A stretch of DNA of 64,000 nt. Origin: Colocasia esculenta. Taxonomy: Eukaryota; Streptophyta; Magnoliopsida; Alismatales; Araceae. Made by a program: the position numbers and the translations under genes. Position 1 is the stretch's first letter, and each line of letters begins with the position of its first letter. The stretch is from NCBI GenBank assembly GCA_014218235.1, contig CM024758.1, forward strand, positions 99,857,698 to 99,921,697, read 5' to 3'. Shown one piece after another: positions 33,161 through 43,003 of this stretch. The notes under the pieces were generated by a model that saw only the letters and a program-made list of their open reading frames with translations, was not told the origin of the DNA and did no database searches.

Positions 33161-36100
33161 TGTAAGGCCCTCGAATTTCCGTCGCATTATTTGTAATTGT
33201 GTGTGTATATTTATGCTAGTGTATGTATATACATATTTACGTACGTATTAATTAGTATAATTACGTGTGCATGTGTTTATACTAGATGTAAATAATGCAT
33301 GTATTGAATGGTGATAGTATGGATACGCTACCATATACATATTGCATGTATATATGCATGGCATGCATAGTTTTCTGCATGTTTTAGGGTTCTGGCCGAA
33401 GGCCAGATTGGCGTCAATACCAGGACGTCGAGGAGGTGTCAGCGTCCACCCATGGACGCCAACACTAATCCCAGCGTCTAACGATGTGGACGTCGAATTC
33501 TCTGACCTGCATGCGTTGCAGAGCCAAAAATTCCGGAAACAAGGTAGCTCACCCATTGGGGAGCTGTCCCTAACGGCTCTGAGGGCCATCTTGTCACCCT
33601 GTGAGTGGGAGAGAGGCCTCCCCTTATGTCTGAACCCGGATCTGCCTTCCCCAACTCTCTCTTCACCCTTTGCAAGAGAGAAACCAGAGGAGAAAACCCT
33701 AGCTTCTGAGCTGTGAGAAAACCCCCACTTTGCACCCAAGAATCTGACCCTCTGAAGCTGGATCCGGTCATCTCCCTCGACAAGAAGCTAGCTGGACTGA
33801 AGGAGGAGACCTCCCCGACGTTTCCTTGCTGTGGAGATCATCCAGGAGCCCGGAGGAAGGAGATCTTGGAGGACGGTTTGCACCTTCTTGGGACTGCCCA
33901 AGGAGGGCTTCACCAGCACTTTTGATCCATTGAAGCAATTTCCTAGAGGCAAGTACCCCATTCATAACATCCCTGTATGTGTCTAGGTTGATTTTACTAT
34001 TTTTGTAAATTTTCCCTCGTGTCCTAGACCCCCAAATTCACCCCATCCTTGGAGCTCGGGTCTGTGTTCTGCACAGACCCGGCATTAACGGCAATGTCCC
34101 TTGACGCTGAGATCATGCTTGGCGTCCATCGACTGTGCCGTTTACACTGGACTAGCGGTCAGAGACCGCCGCCGAGTTCATCTGAGCAGAACAGCAAGCT
34201 GTTCCGCCCTTCTATACGACTATTTTTGATATGTTTCACGATGAGGATATACTGTAAATCATTTATATGCTATGTATATTGTTGATGTGATGAATGTGGT
34301 GTGTGGATGGATCATCATGAATGATAGGGCTTAATTATTTCATGAAATTACATGTGTGATGAGTTTTGATCTTGTTAAACCATGTTTGCATGATTTAGGA
34401 CAAGTCTGAATGCCCTAATTTGTGAGGATTATGCATGTGATGTTCAGCCCCTGTTCTAAATTTCTGAGATTATTCCCATGTTTGTGTAAATTATTGCAAA
34501 ATTTGTTTAGATAAAATAGAGATCATGCTAGGTCATGATAAATCTTCCATAAATTAATGGATTGTCCAATGAATTCAAGAATAAATTCTGTGGTTCCATG
34601 CCTGTTAGGGTTCAGGCAGTGAGTGGTTAAAACTGTGCTTGTGTTTAACTCCATGTTAAATCAAATTGCGGATAGTATGTGAAATAAATGTTAGATTTTC
34701 TGTAATTTCGTTTTAGTTCAGAAAAATCTGAAAATTTGCATGAGGAATCCTAAACCCGAAATTAACATGTGGTTAAAGTTTCAAGTCATTTGGACCAGTA
34801 TTTAATGTAATATGAATTTTCCATGTAAATGTGAATTTATGCATGCCAATGTGAAATAATTCGATTTAGGTGTAATCCGAACTGATTAGTGAAATTTCCC
34901 GAATGCTACATTTTTGAAATCTGTAGTGTCATGATAGGGAAACAGAGAGTGTGCATGTGAGTGAGAAAGTGAATGAATTGAGAGTGACATGTGTAAACCT
35001 ATGTGCTAAAATCGGTAAAAACGTGTAATGTGTAAATTGTGCCAAGAGTGACATTGCTTCCACAGAGGGCAGTGGAACCGTATCAGGGAAAAGTCCCCCT
35101 GAGAAGGTTCAATGTGTAAGTGACCCTAAGGGCATTAGGGGGAAATCCTGGAGGTGGACAAGTACCACTGGTTAGGGTGGAGACTTGTTCTCCCGGTCTG
35201 CGCAGTCCAAGAGTCGCCATTGAATTGCCTAGATGGCGTCTATGTGTAATGTGATGTGTATATGTCCTTCTTTGGTGGTTTGGACTATGTGTCACGGCAC
35301 CTAAAATGTGAATGTGTAATGTGTAATGTGTATGTGTTCATGTGTTAATGTGTAAGTGAACAATGTGAAATGTGTATGTGCAAAGTGCAACCATGTGAAT
35401 TGGAAACTTGTGTAAAGAAAATGTGAAACTAAAACTGTGAAAATGTGACATTGAAATCCATGTGATACAAATCTGAAACCATGTGAAATCAGTAATTTCA
35501 TGTTGTTATCATTATGTTTATATGTGCGAAAACGTCTAGAATCCATGTTAGGGATAATTGATGAGCACGTGTACAAATAGCATGATTGTTTGTTCACATG
35601 GTATGTTTTAAACAACATTGTAGTTCTCATGTGTAGATTTACAGCCATTAAATCATGTGAAATCAGTAATTTCATGTTGTTATCATTATGTTTATATGTG
35701 CGAAAACGTCTAGAATCCATGTTAGGGATAATTGATGAGCACGTGTACAAATAGCATGATTGTTTGTTCACATGGTATGTTTTAAACAACATTGTAGTTC
35801 TCATGTGTAGATTTACAGCCATTAAACCATGTGAAACTAGCAACTTAAAGCATGTGAAAATGTCTATGTATGTGCTTAAGAATATGTAAAATACATGCTA
35901 GTTGTGTTTTCCCTTCATATATGCACAATGTTCATGTGGTAGCTCTCATGTCTTAGTTCCTTAAAGGCAAAGTTTCACGGGTAAATTGAATAGAGAGCAT
36001 GTGATAGGAAGTTTTATTCTTAGCATTCTGAAAGCATGATCCATGTATTAAATTGTAGACCTTTCAAATGACTAACATGCCATATGTTGAAATTGTGAAT

Positions 36101-36592
36101 GTGCATGTAACCACTATGACTTATACGTGCATGTTATGAGTAGTGTTGCTTGCTGAGTCTTTAAGACTCACTACTTGCTTCGGCGTACAGGTGTAGTTGG
36201 TGACGTGGCACCGTTGGAGGAGACGGTGGAGACGGACTCCGAGCGCGGAGATTAGACTGTTGGAGCAGTTGTACCCTTTTGTGTTTTCATAGTATGTAAA
36301 CGTGACATTGTACTAGAACTATTATGAGAAAGTTGTATAAGTGTGGACATTGTGTTTTAAATTTCAGCAAGGAATTATGTGGACTTTAGTTCTTAATTGT
36401 GATCAATCATGTATGTTTAAATGTGGATGATGAATGAATGAAGATAGTGGTTCTTTTACTTCCGCTACTCTGTTCGTATATTCGCACGTATCTCAGCTGT
36501 TCGTATTATTTGGGTAAATGTCCCACTGTGGCAACGCTCGCTATACCGACGTGGGTTGGTATAACCGTATCGGTATAATGAGGGTCGCTACA
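33161..36592 (+). mobile_element. Solo LTR-1, 3.4 kb, nested in the hAT
   Basis: TGTAAGGCCCTCGAATTTCC...GAGGGTCGCTACA is flanked by perfect five-base copies TGGGA (33156-33160 and 36593-36597). No internal sequence or second LTR is present, so it arose by LTR-LTR recombination. The same LTR occurs inverted at 52568-55801. Many TG-rich ATGTGTA-type words fill 35280-35420. A 180-codon minus-strand frame (35843-35301) is an artefact of the internal duplication. Confidence 0.92.
35481..35828 (+). repeat. 174-bp tandem duplication inside solo LTR-1
   Basis: Two adjacent copies (35481-35654 and 35655-35828) are essentially identical (one T/C difference seen). The inverted family member at 52568-55801 has a single copy, so the duplication is specific to this insertion or its recent lineage. 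Confidence 0.9.
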
Positions 36593-37003
36593 TGGGAGGT
36601 GAGAGACAATGAGTTAAAAAATTAAGAGCCAAAGCTTCAAGCTTGAGGAGATTTATTATAAAAATATTATATAATATATATTAAAAGTTATCGAAAACGG
36701 AAACGGAAAAGTGGATGCGGAATTGGGTGTTTCCGCTTCCGCATCCTATAAGAATTCGGATATCCATTTCTGCTTCCGCTAAGCTATCAGAAAGTTCTTT
36801 TCGGAATTCCGCATCCTATAAAAAATGTGAAAACGGGTCAGCTAAACGGAATTCGGAGGTCCATTGGCGGCCCTACGAGGGAGGCCATATCAGGAGGGAT
36901 TGGTAAGTGATTTGCCTATTCCTGTCATCTCCCTCCCTTTCTTTTTTATTTTCCTTATTAGAATAATATCGGCTCACTTATATCTCCCCACAATTCGGTT
37001 CAG

Positions 37004-38468
37004 ATCTTACCAGTGTGAACTTCAAAAAGACACCCACAACCATTAGGTTTGTGGCTCCTATGGAGAAGACTGTGCCAGAAGAATGGGATGCCGCCTCACC
37101 TGATGGCTCAGAAGGTGGACATACATGTAAATATAGTGTTCCCCTTGCCCGACATAATCGTGGATGATCTTGTCTTTACCTTGGCTCTTTTTTGTCCCCC
37201 TTTCTTCTTCAAGCGCATACTTTAATATGCCTGCTCGCAAGGGTGACAGAAGATATTCCATCAATGACTAGCATCCCCTTAATGGGAAAGTGGTCGAGGT
37301 GAACCCTAGCATTGTAAAGGATGGTGATGACCTAGATAATCCACTTATCACCTCAATTTCTTTATTGGGCTTACTCCTCTTTTCTGTGTATATTAATGCA
37401 TGAATTCCATGTTGGCTTCAACAGGGAACCCTATCATAAAAGCAAGTATCCTCTTGATAGAAGGGGTAATTGAGAGTTCACCTACATCTGGAGCTACCGC
37501 TGATGTAGAGGCTTCAAGTGAATTGTTTAACATGTATTTTACAATTAATAGCCTAAATAATTTTGCATGCTTCTAATTGGTCCCATGGATTGTATTGAAT
37601 ACCAGGGGTGGCATATTATGCCACCGATCAGGTGGGTGGCAGCACCATGATTTAGAGGCAGCCCCTTATGACGGGGCTTCAGTTCCCCCAGCTACGCACA
37701 TGAAAGCTTTGTTGATAATAGCAAATTCCCTTCTTCCTTTAAAAAATACAAATTTCCAATTCAGCACTAATCTATTGGCATTTTCATTTCACAGATTTGC
37801 AAGAGGATGCACTTCCTGTCTCGGATGGACAGGAGGCAATTAAAGAGCAGCATTATGATTTCCCAGCACATGGCATAGTATGGCTCGATGGCCCCCAGAC
37901 GAGTTCGCAGCCATGGACGGAGGTTTTGATTGAGCCATTCATCCAGTCAGTTCAAGCATTAGTGCAGGCCGAGTCTCCTTCCATTGATAGAGTGCACAAC
38001 CATATTGAGACAAGAACCAGGGCGTACCATTTGATGGGGCTTCCTAGGGGACCATGGATGGCCGCGATCGATTCCATTTGGGAAGAAGGTCGGCGTCTCC
38101 ACAGCGAGTCAGCGTGGAAGGCCATTTGCTTGAAAATTCAACAGCTTGGTGATGAAATTTCAGCATTAGACAACCAAGTTGATGGTGCCCATTTAGAGAC
38201 AGGGACTATCAATGCCCAAACCGTAGAGTTGGGGGCCACTGAAGCGGCCCATAGGGACGAGGTGAGGACGCTGGAGCAGACGATTAACCACGCAATGAAG
38301 AGGCTTACAAAGTTAAAGCCGGCTGTGGCGGCAATGGTCGAAGGCGTGCCAAAGGCTCTGGTTGAAGAAAAGATGATGGTTCAGAGGAGGTTGACCCTTG
38401 AACAAAAGCTTGCAGCCAAGAAGTCTAGGGTGGCAGATCTGGAGAGACAGCGACCCTCCTTCCTTTGA
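37004..38468 (+). pseudogene. 3' exons of the Tat-2 antisense gene with coiled-coil end
   Basis: Exon 37004-37114 reads FKKTPTTIRFVAPMEKTVP. Exons 37214-37298 and 37435-37517 are short and serine-rich (SSPTSGATADVEAS). The last exon (37795-38468) is open for about 223 codons. It begins DLQEDALPVSDGQEAI, contains W-rich turns (LDGPQ, LPRGPWMAA, IWEEG) and ends in about 120 residues of charged helix (EISALDNQVD, DEVRTLEQTINHAMKRL, LEQKLAAKKSRVADLE), a likely coiled coil. Its closest match in the window is the terminal exon of the Tat-1 gene. The long last exon is intact, which makes it the best-preserved coding piece of Tat-2. Confidence 0.6.
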
Positions 38469-38965
38469 GCACATTGATTGGTAGATTCTCCTCTTAGGCA
38501 TTGTCCATTTGTTATGCATCTCATTATTTCTTTTTGTGGCCTCTCAAGGGCTTATCTCGGGCTCCTATTTTGTGAATACATAAATGGAGGATGTGTTAGA
38601 GTCAAAATTGTGTCCGCTGCTTCTCTATCTCCTTTTCTTTTCACCTCTTTTTCTTTCTCTCTTCTTCTTTTTCTTCTTCCTTTTTTTATCTCTTTTCAGA
38701 AACAAACAACAAGGTAGATGAGTTGTCTCTCGTCACTTTTCTAGGGCAGGAATTAATCCTCCAACATTTCTTATAAAGGCGGAAAGAATTGATCATTGTT
38801 GCCTCAGTTATGACCCCTATTTTGGCCACTTATGAAAGTGAACCTGTAGGATGTTTCGTCATCGGCAACTCCCATATCTCACCATATTACAAGATTTTTG
38901 GAAAAAAACCTGATCCCATCCCTTTCTTAGGTGAGAGAGTTTTCACCCTTTTTTTTCATTTCCAA
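38469..38965. other. Stretch between the antisense gene and module M3 of Tat-2
   Basis: It follows the stop codon of the antisense gene and holds a T/C-rich tract (38610-38700). It probably includes the 3' untranslated end of that gene. Nothing else is recognised. Confidence 0.35.
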
Positions 38966-39190
38966 CTTCAGTACCCTTTACGGGTTTTCACCAGAGCTGA
39001 CCCCCTCTAGCTTTTTCCAACACACCCTCGCAGGTTTTCATGTTGAGGGGTTACCCATTTTTGTCTGAGATGCCCTTTCGGGTTTTTACCTCAGTTAGAT
39101 TTTGACCTTTTACCTCCAAATATATGGGGAGCCATATACTTGGGTCCAACGGGGTACCTCCATTTTAAACCCTTTTTTTTCTTCTCTCTT
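38966..39190 (-). other. Structured four-hairpin module M3
   Basis: On the minus strand the order is A-rich tract, H0, H1, H2, H3. H0 is 12 bp (39132-39143 with 39116-39127; CCAAGTATATGG/CCATATATTTGG). H1 pairs 39088-39094 with 39065-39071 (CTGAGGT/ATCTCAG) around CCC-GAAA-GGG. H2 pairs within 39018-39045 (CAACATG/TGTGTTG) around CCT-GCGA-GGG. H3 lies at 38966-38996 and is weaker. Linkers match those of Tat-1 (GGTAACCCC and AGAGGGGGTCA). Confidence 0.65.
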
Positions 39191-39239
39191 TTCATTTTCT
39201 TTTCTTTCTTCCTCTTTTTTTTTGAAAGTGGAATAACCA

Positions 39240-39780
39240 CGAGTTCAAATTTTAGGTTTGGCCTAAGAAGTGTTTTGGGTCGATCAGCCTTTATGACTTG
39301 GAACCAATGTTTTTTGGATTTGGCTATTGTCTTGACCTATCTTTGTGGTTTGTCAGTCAAGGGCTAGAATTTGGGTTTGGATTTAGCCTACCTTTGTGGT
39401 TTGTCGACTAAGAAAGGGATTGGATTTGGGCTTAACCTACCTTTGTAGTTTGCTGGCTAAGAGAGATATTTGATTTGGGCTTAGCCTATCTTTATGGTTT
39501 GCTGTCTAAGAAAGAGATTTGAATTTTGAGTTAGCCTACATTTGTGGTTTGCTTGCTAAGAGAGATATTTGATTTTTAGGTTAATCTACATTTGTGGTTT
39601 GTTGGCTAAAGAGTTGAATTTTGGGTTTGACTCAGCCTATCTTTGTGGTTTGTTGGCTAAGAAAGGGATTTGATTGGGGGTTTATCCTACCTTTGTGGTT
39701 TGCTGGCTAAAGGGTTGAAGTTTGTTGTTTTTTTATTTTAATTCTCAATCCAAATTTTGATTTGGCCTACCATGAAGGCT
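39240..39780 (-). repeat. Tandem repeat block of Tat-2, about 52-56 bp unit
   Basis: On the + strand units read like TTTAGCCTACCTTTGTGGTTTG followed by (C/T)TGGCTAAGAAAGGGATTTGA; eight or nine copies lie between modules M3 and M4. The sequence is unrelated to the Tat-1 array, but the position relative to the modules is the same. Confidence 0.8.
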
Positions 39781-39833
39781 TGCTAGCCATGAACTTGATA
39801 GAGATCTTTCTTTTCATTTTGTTTTCACATCAA

Positions 39834-40050
39834 CTTCGGCTCCCTTTCAGGTTTTCACCGGAGTTGGCCCCCTTTAGCTTTTTCCAACGTGCCCTTGCGG
39901 GTTTTCACGTCGACGGGTTACCCATTTTTGCCCGAGGTGCCCTTTCAGGTTTCTGCCTCAACCAGATTTTCGGCCTTTTTACCCTTGGCAACTATAATGA
40001 AGTGAAGGACCAAGTCCACTATGGCACCTCTTTTTCTTAAACCCCTCTTC
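39834..40050 (-). other. Structured four-hairpin module M4
   Basis: H0 is CTTGGT/GCCAAG (40009-40014 with 39984-39989). H1 lies at 39933-39961 (TTGAGG/CCTCGG around CCT-GAAA-GGG). H2 pairs 39906-39912 with 39885-39891 (CGACGTG/CACGTTG around CCC-GCAA-GGG). H3 lies at 39834-39863 (CTCCGG/CCGAAG around CCT-GAAA-GGG, one mismatch). Same order and linkers as M3, but different stem sequences. Confidence 0.65.
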
Positions 40051-40059
40051 TTCTTTTTT

Positions 40060-40470
40060 TGAACTAACAACTACTGGTTTGTAGTGTGGCACTTTGGGTC
40101 TATTTTTTAAGAGTCCGAGTAGTTAACTTTCATGGCTTGATGGTTGAGGATTCAAATTTTGGGCTCTAACCCAACTTACCTTGATGGTTTTCTGGCTAAA
40201 TATTTAGGACCTATGTTTTCTGGGATTGACCTGATTTCATGGTTTGTCGACCAAAGGTATGGGAATTTTGGGATTGACAAATTTTGGGGTTCAGACCTAT
40301 CTTTATGGTTTGTTGGCAAGAGGTTTGAGGTTTCTCCCCGACCTACCTTTGTGGTTTGTTGGCTCGAGGTTTGGAATTTTGGAATTTCTGGGTTCTAGTT
40401 GACTTTATGGTTTGATGGCCGTAGGTTGGAATTTGAATTTCAAGATTTAGGCTAACCTTTATGGTTCTAT
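40060..40470 (-). repeat. Second, more degenerate tandem block of Tat-2
   Basis: Copies of the ACCTACCTTTGTGGTTTGTTGGC theme lie between M4 and M5 with more length variation than at 39240-39780. The arrangement module-array-module-array-module suggests that a module plus array was duplicated as one unit. Confidence 0.65.
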
Positions 40471-40589
40471 ATTAGAGGGATGGTTGCCATGGTGGGACAA
40501 AGATAAGAACATCAAAGTGGGGTATACAGTGATTCCCCCTCTGCTGGTTATTCATTCATTCACTCTTTTTTTCTTTCACATTACCAACC

Positions 40590-40830
40590 TCAATACTGTT
40601 GCGGGTTTTCGCCGAGGTCGGCCTCCTTTAGCTTTTTCCAACGCACCCTTGCAATTTTCATGTCGAGGGGTTACCTATTTTTGTCTGAGGTGCCCTTTTG
40701 GGTTTTCACATCAGCCAGGCTTTGAGCCTTTTTACCCTTAGCCACCCTTATCATAGGTGTGGCTAAGTCCTCCAAGGCATCTCTATTTTGAGCCCTATTT
40801 TTTGTTTTTGTTTTTTTTTTTTGGGAGAGG
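40590..40830 (-). other. Structured four-hairpin module M5
   Basis: An A-rich tract and the CAAAATAGAGATGCCT box precede H0, a perfect 9-bp stem CTTAGCCAC/GTGGCTAAG (40759-40767 with 40737-40745). H1 is 40685-40714 (CTGATGTG/CACCTCAG, one mismatch), with inner CCC-AAAA-GGG. H2 is 40639-40665 and H3 40590-40620, both decayed. It is the first module after integrase on the coding strand. Confidence 0.6.
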
Positions 40831-40846
40831 ACATACCTTATGACAA

Positions 40847-42048
40847 TCACCTACGAAATTTATGCTCTGGAGCATGGTAGATTTTCAGATGTTTGTCATT
40901 TAACGAGGGAAAAGGGCTTTCCCTGTTGTAGTCAGCAAGCGTATATCTGCCGCCTTCATAGACCCCCGAGACATTGTAAGGTCCATGCCAATTAGGCTGG
41001 AGTTTACCAGTTGATCGGCCTGCCATGACTGATTTTTCTTTGATCATCACAAGGTCGCCTTTTTTAAACACCCGAAGCATGAGTAGCTTATCATATGCTC
41101 GCGTCATTTGGGCTTGATATGCTTGGAGATGTTTATAGGCCTCCAACCTTTTTCCTTCCAAGTTAGATAATTCTTCTGGCCTTCTTTCTATCTCATCTTA
41201 TTCTTGAGGTTGTAGGCCGATGTGGACAGCTACCCGATAGGAGGACATTTCAATTTCAATCGGGACTATAGCTTTTGCCCCATATATTAGGGAGAATGTT
41301 GAGCATCCAGTAGGAGTGTTATAAACTATCTGATATGCCCAGAGAGCTTCATGCAACGTTTCTCCCTAATCATGCTTGCGATTGTCGACTATCTTGGCGA
41401 GCAGCTTACATAAAGTTTTGTTAAAGGCTTCTGCTAAGCCATTGGCTTGTGGATTGTAGATAGTCAATGTCCTCCAATCTATGTTGTATTTGGTCGCCAG
41501 TGCATATACCTTTTGTTTCTAAATGGCATACCACTATCTAACATGATCCTGTTGGGAGTACCAAATCTGTATATTATATGTTGCTTGACAAATCTAGCAA
41601 CAATTTCTCATGTCACCTCCCGTAGTGGAACTGCTTTAGCCCACCGAAAAAAATAATCAATCACAGCCAATATAAACTAATGCCTATTAGAAGATTGTGG
41701 GAGTGGTCCCACGATGTCCATTCCCCATTCTACAAATGGCTATGTAGGTGTCGTTGGATGAAGGGAATGGGGAGGCCTCCTCAGTATTGGTCCAAAATCC
41801 TGGCATTCATGACATGTACGGGCGTATTGATTATAGTCCGCATACATGGTGGGCCAATAGAACCCTTTCAGTCTGATATTAATCTTCATTTTGTCTCATG
41901 CTTGATGTGCGCCACATAGCCTAGAGTGAACTTCACGCATAATGGCTTTTGCCTCCTTCCGGAAGAGACACCTTAGGAGAACGGACTTGTTCTTTTCATG
42001 AATGAGCTTGTAGAGTTGATCAACAATCAATTGATAAGATGTTGCCCT
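40847..42048 (-). pseudogene. Tat-2 integrase (broken)
   Basis: The zinc-binding part reads EVHSRLCGAHQ...TCHECQ (about 41920-41790). The catalytic core has WGMDIVGPLP, LAVIDYF.RWAKAVPLREV and FGTPNRIMLDSG, then PQANGLAEAFNKTL and LHEALWAYQ (about 41790-41260). The C-terminal part is the open frame 41161-40847 with KKGDLVMIKEKSV, GKLQPNWHGPY and VYEGGRYTLADY. Several stops interrupt the core. Active integrases of this type insert the cDNA; this copy cannot. Confidence 0.88.
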
Positions 42049-42710
42049 TCACAACAACTGTACTCTTTCTGACCAGTCTGGGGGTAGCCAACCATTCTTT
42101 ATCTCGATAATGGGTTCACACCAATCTTCTTCTTCAGTGACATTATCTTCTTCGAGAGTGTCGACATCTAAGGTTTCTAGTTCAGATTCTTCCTCAAGCA
42201 CACTGGGCATGAGCCTCCTGTGTCTGCCAATTATATCCAACTCTCCTTCGAGAGGAAGCTTTATGGCAGAGGCTGGCTTGGCGAGGACATCCGCCTGAGA
42301 GTTCTTGCTTCTAGAAACATGGCCTATCTCAAATAAATAGAATCTCTCTATGAGATTTATCACATGGTATGATAAGGGATTAACTCCTACTTTTAGACAT
42401 CATAATCCCCTATGACTTGTCAGACAATCAGTTAAGAGTCCCCATAGACTTTGATGCATCTGGTGTTTATTTCAAGCACTAATTGGAGCCCCACAATTAG
42501 TGCTTCATATTCTACCTCATTTTTAGTCAATGGTTTTGTGAGGCCACATTAGTTATGGAGGATTCCCCCTTGTGGAGTGACCAAGACAATGCCTGCTCCC
42601 GAGGCAAACGCTATAGAGCCATCATCTTGCTTGATTGTTCAGGAAGTGCCATCAAAATAAAGCTCCCAACATGGCAAATTAATGGTGAGAGCCTCTTCAT
42701 CTTTCTGAGA
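42049..42710 (-). pseudogene. Tat-2 RNase H (broken)
   Basis: The translation shows LYFDGTS, then ASGAGIVLVTPQGGIL, NEVEYEALIVGLQLVLEI and, in the frame 42363-42049, FEIGHVSRSKNSQADVLAKPAS. These are the Ty3/gypsy Tat RNase H blocks with the acidic catalytic residues D and E present. The rest of that frame is an acidic linker to integrase. Stops occur near 42545 and 42450. Confidence 0.85.
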
Positions 42711-42779
42711 AGTGGTCTTTCCTTAGCCTTCTGCCTCATGGTGAGGTGAGAGTGTCTCTTCTTTAGGGAGTTGAAAATT

Positions 42780-43003
42780 GAGGGCAGAGTCCGCTAGAAG
42801 CATTTTAAAGACCTATCGTAGATCCGCCAGCTGGTCCTCCCGCCTCTTCGATTTGATGACCAGGTCATCAACATAGCAATTGACCAAGTCATTAATCATC
42901 TCATAGAAGATCTTGGTCATGGCCCTCTATAGCGTTCTCATGTAGTTGAAAATATTTTTGGGGGATCTAAAAGCAGTGTAAATCTTGTCCTCGACAGCCA
43001 TGT
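42780..43003 (-). pseudogene. Tat-2 reverse transcriptase, palm fragment
   Basis: The fragment begins MAVEDKIYTAFRSPKN at the LARD-2 junction and includes RAMTKIFYEMIN and CYVDDLVIKSKRREDQLADL with the YVDD active site. About 12-15 residues around the usual MPFGLKNAGATYQ block are missing. The N-terminal part lies on the other side of LARD-2 at 56117 and beyond. Confidence 0.88.

Larger units (their letters stand above)
32703..36875. mobile_element. Non-autonomous hAT transposon
   Basis: Terminal inverted repeats TAGGGCTGCCAATGG (32703-32717) and its complement with one change (36861-36875) are flanked by 8-base target copies CGAGGGAC (32695-32702) and CGAGGGAG (36876-36883). Without the nested solo LTR the element is about 0.74 kb and has no transposase. 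GTTTCCGCTTCCGCATCC-type subterminal repeats occur near both ends, as hAT transposases require. It sits in an exon of the Tat-2 antisense gene. The direction of the element cannot be told. Confidence 0.88.
21955..38468 (+). pseudogene. Antisense multi-exon gene of Tat-2, split by three insertions
   Basis: Exons with fitting splice signals are visible: 21955-22203, 22378-22463, 22584-22705 continued at 32200-32230, 32656-32702 continued at 36884-36902, 37004-37114, 37214-37298, 37435-37517 and 37795-38468. LARD-1 divides the third; the hAT with its solo LTR divides the next. Codon phase fits across the junction 36902/37004 (G joins AT to make GAT). The gene is antisense to Tat-2 gag-pol and lies beyond the 3' modules, exactly as in Tat-1. 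The PMD itself is not found left of 21955, so the 5' end is lost or replaced. Stops near 22079 and 22115 show it was decaying before or after the insertions. A further exon near 32344-32500 is likely, but its frame does not fit cleanly. Confidence 0.65.

Noticed and set aside
35301..35843. 180-codon frame in solo LTR-1
   Set aside because: It consists of a segment repeated exactly because of the 174-bp duplication and is absent from solo LTR-2.
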